From assembly GCF_040370365.1 (NCBI RefSeq), contig NZ_BAABWQ010000004.1:310001-374000 (forward strand): a DNA stretch of 64,000 nucleotides. The letters are read 5' to 3'. Position 1 is the stretch's first letter; every line of letters starts with the position of its first letter. Made by a program: the position numbers and the translations under genes. The DNA is from Shimia sp040370365 (GTDB lineage Bacteria > Pseudomonadota > Alphaproteobacteria > Rhodobacterales > Rhodobacteraceae). Shown piece by piece: positions 61,170 to 64,000 of the stretch. The notes under the pieces were generated by a model. The model was not told where the DNA came from. It searched no databases and saw only the letters and a program-made list of their open reading frames with translations.

Positions 61170-61646
61170 ATGATTAACTACACGCTTAAATGTTCAAAAA
61201 ACCACCGTTTTGACAGTTGGTTTCAATCCGCAGACGCCTTTGACAAGCTCAAAGCTGCGGGCATGATTGAATGCGCCGTATGTGGTGACACATCTGTGAC
61301 CAAAGCGATGATGGCCCCTAGGGTGCGACCCGCATCCAAAACCGCCACACCGCCGCAAACCGACACGCAAGAAACTGCGCCCACGCCCGTGTCGTCAACG
61401 CCCAACCCTCTTTCGGCCCCCGCCTCCGCAGCGGAACAGGCGATGAAAGAACTGCGCACCCACGTGGAAGCCAATTCCGACTATGTCGGAAAAGACTTTG
61501 CAACCGAGGCCCGCGCCATGCACGAAGGCAGCGCGCCCGAGCGTGCCATCTATGGCGAGGCCAAACTGGAAGACGCCAAAGCTTTGATCGACGACGGCGT
61601 CCCCGTTGCGCCGCTGCCCTTCAACATCGGCCGCAAAACAAACTGA
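61170..61646 (+). CDS. DUF1178 family protein
   Basis: 158 residues. The N-terminus MINYTLKCSKNHRFDSWFQS and the pair CAVC (about residue 36) with C8 form the zinc-ribbon-like start of DUF1178. A Pro/Thr/Ala-rich linker of about 40 residues follows, then a conserved helical end with NSDYVGKDFATEARAMHEG and RAIYGEA. Function is unknown. Found next to Nudix and lysC genes in many relatives. The SDR gene starts 24 bases later. Confidence 0.92.
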   Translation: MINYTLKCSKNHRFDSWFQSADAFDKLKAAGMIECAVCGDTSVTKAMMAPRVRPASKTATPPQTDTQETAPTPVSSTPNPLSAPASAAEQAMKELRTHVEANSDYVGKDFATEARAMHEGSAPERAIYGEAKLEDAKALIDDGVPVAPLPFNIGRKTN

Positions 61647-61670
61647 ACGCCAGCCGAAAGGGACGCTTCC

Positions 61671-62315
61671 ATGCATGCAGTCATCACCGGAGCCAACCGT
61701 GGCATTGGACAAGCACTAGACCACATCCTGCAGGCCCAAGGGCATCGCGTTACCGGAGCCAGCCGCGCGGGAAGTGGCTTTCTGTCATTGGACGTCACCG
61801 ATCCAGCCAGCCAGTTGGAGTTTGCACGCGCGCTTGACGCGCAGCCCGTCGATCTGCTGATCTGCAATGCAGGTGTCTACTTAGACAAAGGCCAAAACCT
61901 TGCAGACGGCTATGAGGCCACTCTCTGGGCCGACACCTTCGCCGCCAACGTCACAGGCGTGTTTCTGACCGTGCAGGCGCTGCTGCCCAATTTGCAACTT
62001 TCGCCCGCTCCCAAAATTGCAATCATCTCCTCCCAAATGGGATCCAGCACAAAAATTGGCGGCGGAAGCTACATCTATCGCGCCTCTAAGGCGGCCGCTC
62101 TCAATCTCGGGCTCAACTTGGCCGAAGACCTCAAACATATCGACATCGCTGTGGGTATCTATCACCCTGGCTGGGTGCAAACAGATATGGGCGGCACACA
62201 GGCCGCACTCTCTGTCACCGACTCCGCCCAGGGTCTTGCAAACAGGTTTGAGGCATTGACCCTTGAAACGACAGGATGTTTTGAAAACTGGGACGGCACG
62301 GCACACGCGATTTGA
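61671..62315 (+). CDS. short-chain dehydrogenase/reductase
   Basis: 214 residues of the SDR fold: cofactor loop TGANRGIG, DLLICNAGVY, catalytic Ser near ISSQMGS and the YxxxK pair in YIYRASKAAALN, then HPGWVQTDMGG. The N-terminal loop and the shortness resemble the C-factor/sniffer-like group. Substrate unknown; NADPH is likely from the Arg after the glycine loop. It may form a unit with the DUF1178 gene. Confidence 0.92.
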   Translation: MHAVITGANRGIGQALDHILQAQGHRVTGASRAGSGFLSLDVTDPASQLEFARALDAQPVDLLICNAGVYLDKGQNLADGYEATLWADTFAANVTGVFLTVQALLPNLQLSPAPKIAIISSQMGSSTKIGGGSYIYRASKAAALNLGLNLAEDLKHIDIAVGIYHPGWVQTDMGGTQAALSVTDSAQGLANRFEALTLETTGCFENWDGTAHAI

Positions 62316-62416
62316 TCCGCACCACGGCAAACTGCGGCCTCTTGTTTGCTCTGCGCTCGCGGCAACAGAAATCCACGTCGGAACTTGGTGCCCAGATACA
62401 TATGTGGAGAGGTCAC

Positions 62417-62437
62417 AGGCCTGCAAAAGACAGGCCT
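62417..62437. other. hairpin in the lysC leader
   Basis: AGGCCTG and CAGGCCT around CAAAAGA, perfect 7-bp stem, 83 bases before the lysC start. No T tract follows. It could be part of an attenuator or the end of the upstream SDR transcript. No lysine riboswitch features were recognised. Confidence 0.4.
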
Positions 62438-62519
62438 CAGTTGGCCTTTCGGCAATCCGCCTTGCCTCTTGGCCTATGAGCGCGTAAACCGCCTGCGACT
62501 TAAGACCAAAGGACGCGCC

Positions 62520-63758
62520 ATGCCCGTACTTGTGATGAAATTCGGCGGCACCTCAGTGGCCAATCTGGACCGCATTCGCCGCGCCGCCAAACGTGTTGGC
62601 GTCGAAGTGGCCAAGGGCTATGACGTCATTGTCATTGTCTCCGCCATGTCTGGGGAAACCAACAAACTGGTGGGGTATGTGGATGAAACCTCCCCGCTGT
62701 ATGACGCACGTGAATACGACGCTGTTGTCAGCTCAGGCGAGAATGTCACCGCCGGCCTTATGGCATTGACCCTCCAAGAGATGGATGTTCCGGCACGCAG
62801 CTGGCAAGGTTGGCAAGTGCCGCTTAAGACCACTTCTGCGCACAGTCAGGCCCGGATCGAAGAGATTCCGACCGACAACATCACCGCCAAGTTTGGCGAA
62901 GGCATGCGTGTTGCGGTTGTGGCGGGTTTCCAAGGCATCTCTGAAGAGGGCCGCATCACCACACTGGGTCGGGGCGGCTCTGACACCACCGCAGTGGCCT
63001 TTGCTGCGGCCTTTGAGGCAGAACGTTGTGACATCTACACAGATGTGGACGGGGTCTACACCACCGACCCGCGTATCTGCCAAAAAGCACGCAAACTGGA
63101 CAAGATCGCCTTTGAAGAAATGCTGGAATTGGCCTCCCTTGGTGCCAAGGTCCTGCAAACCCGCTCCGTTGAGCTGGCGATGCGCAACAAAGTGCGCCTT
63201 CGGGTGCTGAGCTCTTTTGAAGAACAATCCGACGAGGCAGGCACTTTGGTCTGCGATGAGGAGGAAATCATGGAATCCAACGTCGTCTCCGGTGTCGCCT
63301 ATTCGCGCGACGAAGCCAAAATGACCCTGCAATCTGTGGCTGACCGCCCCGGCATCGCGTCGATCATCTTTGGCTGCCTGTCTGATGCTGGCGTCAACGT
63401 CGACATGATCGTGCAAAACATCTCTGAAGATGGCCGCACCGACATGACCTACTCCCTGCCCACCGATCAGGTGAAACGCGCAGATCAAGCTTTGGCAGAA
63501 TTGAAAGAAACCGGCGGTCTCAACTTTGCGGAACTCATTGTCGACGAAAACGTCGCAAAGGTGTCTGTGGTTGGCATTGGCATGCGCAGCCAGTCCGGAG
63601 TTGCCGCCAAAACGTTCAAAGTGCTGTCTGACGAAGGCATCAACATCAAAGTCATCACCACCTCTGAAATCAAAATCTCGGTGCTGATTGATCGCAAATA
63701 CATGGAGCTGGCTGTACAGGCCCTGCATGACGCGTTTGAGTTGGAAAAATCCAACTAA
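62520..63758 (+). CDS. lysC: aspartate kinase
   Basis: Aspartate kinase makes aspartyl phosphate, the first step to lysine, diaminopimelate, threonine and methionine, so it also feeds the MurE substrate. The N-terminal kinase domain starts VLVMKFGGTSVANLDRI and has VVAGFQGISEEGRITTLGRG GGSDTTA-type loops and the YTDVDGVYTTDPRI block. Two ACT domains follow (about residues 265-410), including VGIGMRSQSGVAAK, for allosteric control. 412 residues from ATG 62520 behind AAAGGAC. The frame is open for 58 codons upstream without conservation. Confidence 0.97.
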   Translation: MPVLVMKFGGTSVANLDRIRRAAKRVGVEVAKGYDVIVIVSAMSGETNKLVGYVDETSPLYDAREYDAVVSSGENVTAGLMALTLQEMDVPARSWQGWQVPLKTTSAHSQARIEEIPTDNITAKFGEGMRVAVVAGFQGISEEGRITTLGRGGSDTTAVAFAAAFEAERCDIYTDVDGVYTTDPRICQKARKLDKIAFEEMLELASLGAKVLQTRSVELAMRNKVRLRVLSSFEEQSDEAGTLVCDEEEIMESNVVSGVAYSRDEAKMTLQSVADRPGIASIIFGCLSDAGVNVDMIVQNISEDGRTDMTYSLPTDQVKRADQALAELKETGGLNFAELIVDENVAKVSVVGIGMRSQSGVAAKTFKVLSDEGINIKVITTSEIKISVLIDRKYMELAVQALHDAFELEKSN

Positions 63759-63774
63759 GTCACGCCTCCGATTA

Positions 63775-64000
63775 TCACAAGCAAGGCCGCGCACATCGCT
63801 GATCGCGGCCTTTTTTGTGTCCTGCGCGCCCCCAGACATTGCGAACTGGGCAGGCCACACGCCTGCCTGCACAATTCTCAAGCGTCGCGCCAGAATATTT
63901 TGCGCGTCTTTCTGCCTGAGCTGTACGCTCCAGTGTCGCAGCACAAATTTCTTGCTTCACCGCAGCATTCGGACAATCGCCTTTCGCTGTTAGGTCTACA
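63775..64000 (-). CDS. possible C-terminal part of a gene running off the window end
   Basis: An open frame on the minus strand runs from the window edge to a stop at 63775. Its translation (containing GDCPNAAVKQEICAATLE and ENCAGRRVACPV) is Cys-rich and has coding character in the first 55 residues, but the last 20 codons lie inside the lysC terminator. I do not recognise it. It could be a real small secreted protein or a chance frame. Confidence 0.3.
   Translation of the reverse strand, partial: VDLTAKGDCPNAAVKQEICAATLERTAQAERRAKYSGATLENCAGRRVACPVRNVWGRAGHKKGRDQRCARPCL
63783..63816 (+). terminator. rho-independent terminator after lysC
   Basis: Perfect 9-bp stem AAGGCCGCG / CGCGGCCTT with a 12-base loop, running into six T. 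Begins 24 bases after the lysC stop codon. Confidence 0.9.

Noticed and set aside
62733..63944. 403-codon minus-strand frame opposite lysC
   Set aside because: Fully antisense to lysC, with a His/Cys/Phe-rich composition typical of shadow frames.
1..64000. CRISPR array, insertion sequences, tRNA and rRNA genes
   Set aside because: No regularly spaced repeats, transposase frames, tRNA cloverleaf signatures or rRNA segments were recognised on either strand.

Overview
The window is a stretch of an alphaproteobacterial chromosome, most likely from the Roseobacter group of the Rhodobacteraceae. The evidence is the gene content (bolA and a J-domain gene near the CobS/CobT cobaltochelatase genes, DUF2484 membrane proteins between murC and murB, a DUF1178-SDR-lysC run, TspO, DUF427, CIA30) and a moderately high GC content by eye. 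No rRNA, tRNA, CRISPR array, insertion sequence or prophage was seen. About 66 protein genes fill most of the 64 kb.

Layout. Positions 1-5.6 kb hold an unknown conserved-looking gene, gatB, and a small accessory cassette: an Mrr-type nuclease and a protein built of three tandem W-P-D/N-D repeats. 5.8-9.4 kb has single genes (secreted lysozyme-like protein, hotdog thioesterase, methyltransferase, DUF4177, bolA, J-domain protein). 9.6-13.8 kb is a signalling block: a membrane class III cyclase with a periplasmic c-type haem site, an AraC regulator, a tiny membrane protein coupled to a response regulator whose phospho-acceptor Asp is Glu, and periplasmic MsrB. 14-17.6 kb holds cobS and cobT around a racemase-like gene lacking both catalytic cysteines. 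17.8-24.5 kb has an aminopeptidase P, DUF427, an ABC exporter with a DUF3299 periplasmic protein, and a ClC antiporter.

24.6-59.8 kb, all on the minus strand except for inserted genes, is the division and cell wall (dcw) cluster. Read in its own direction it runs mraZ-rsmH-ftsL-ftsI-murE-murF-mraY, then murD, then ftsW-murG-murC-(two DUF2484, one membrane protein)-murB-ddl-ftsQ-ftsA-ftsZ, then lpxC, bamD and recN. Most junctions overlap by 1-4 bases. The cluster is broken twice. Between mraY and murD lies about 7 kb dominated by light and oxidative stress genes (glutathione peroxidase, an iron-sulfur photolyase, a second photolyase with a 45-residue DUF2256 partner, TspO, CIA30). Between murD and ftsW lie a ribosome-hibernation factor, a flavoprotein, a LysR regulator and a glutathionyl-hydroquinone reductase. 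A strong terminator follows mraY.

The 745 bases upstream of mraZ are the most striking non-coding sequence. They carry five TGGG boxes in a row, mostly 10 bases apart, which is the spacing of the MraZ operator known in E. coli. They also carry a further TGGG pair, two perfect and one near-perfect DnaA boxes, and a perfect 12-bp hairpin close to mraZ. This suggests one control region where MraZ autoregulation and DnaA could meet. 60.6-63.8 kb holds a Nudix hydrolase, DUF1178, an SDR enzyme and lysC with its terminator.
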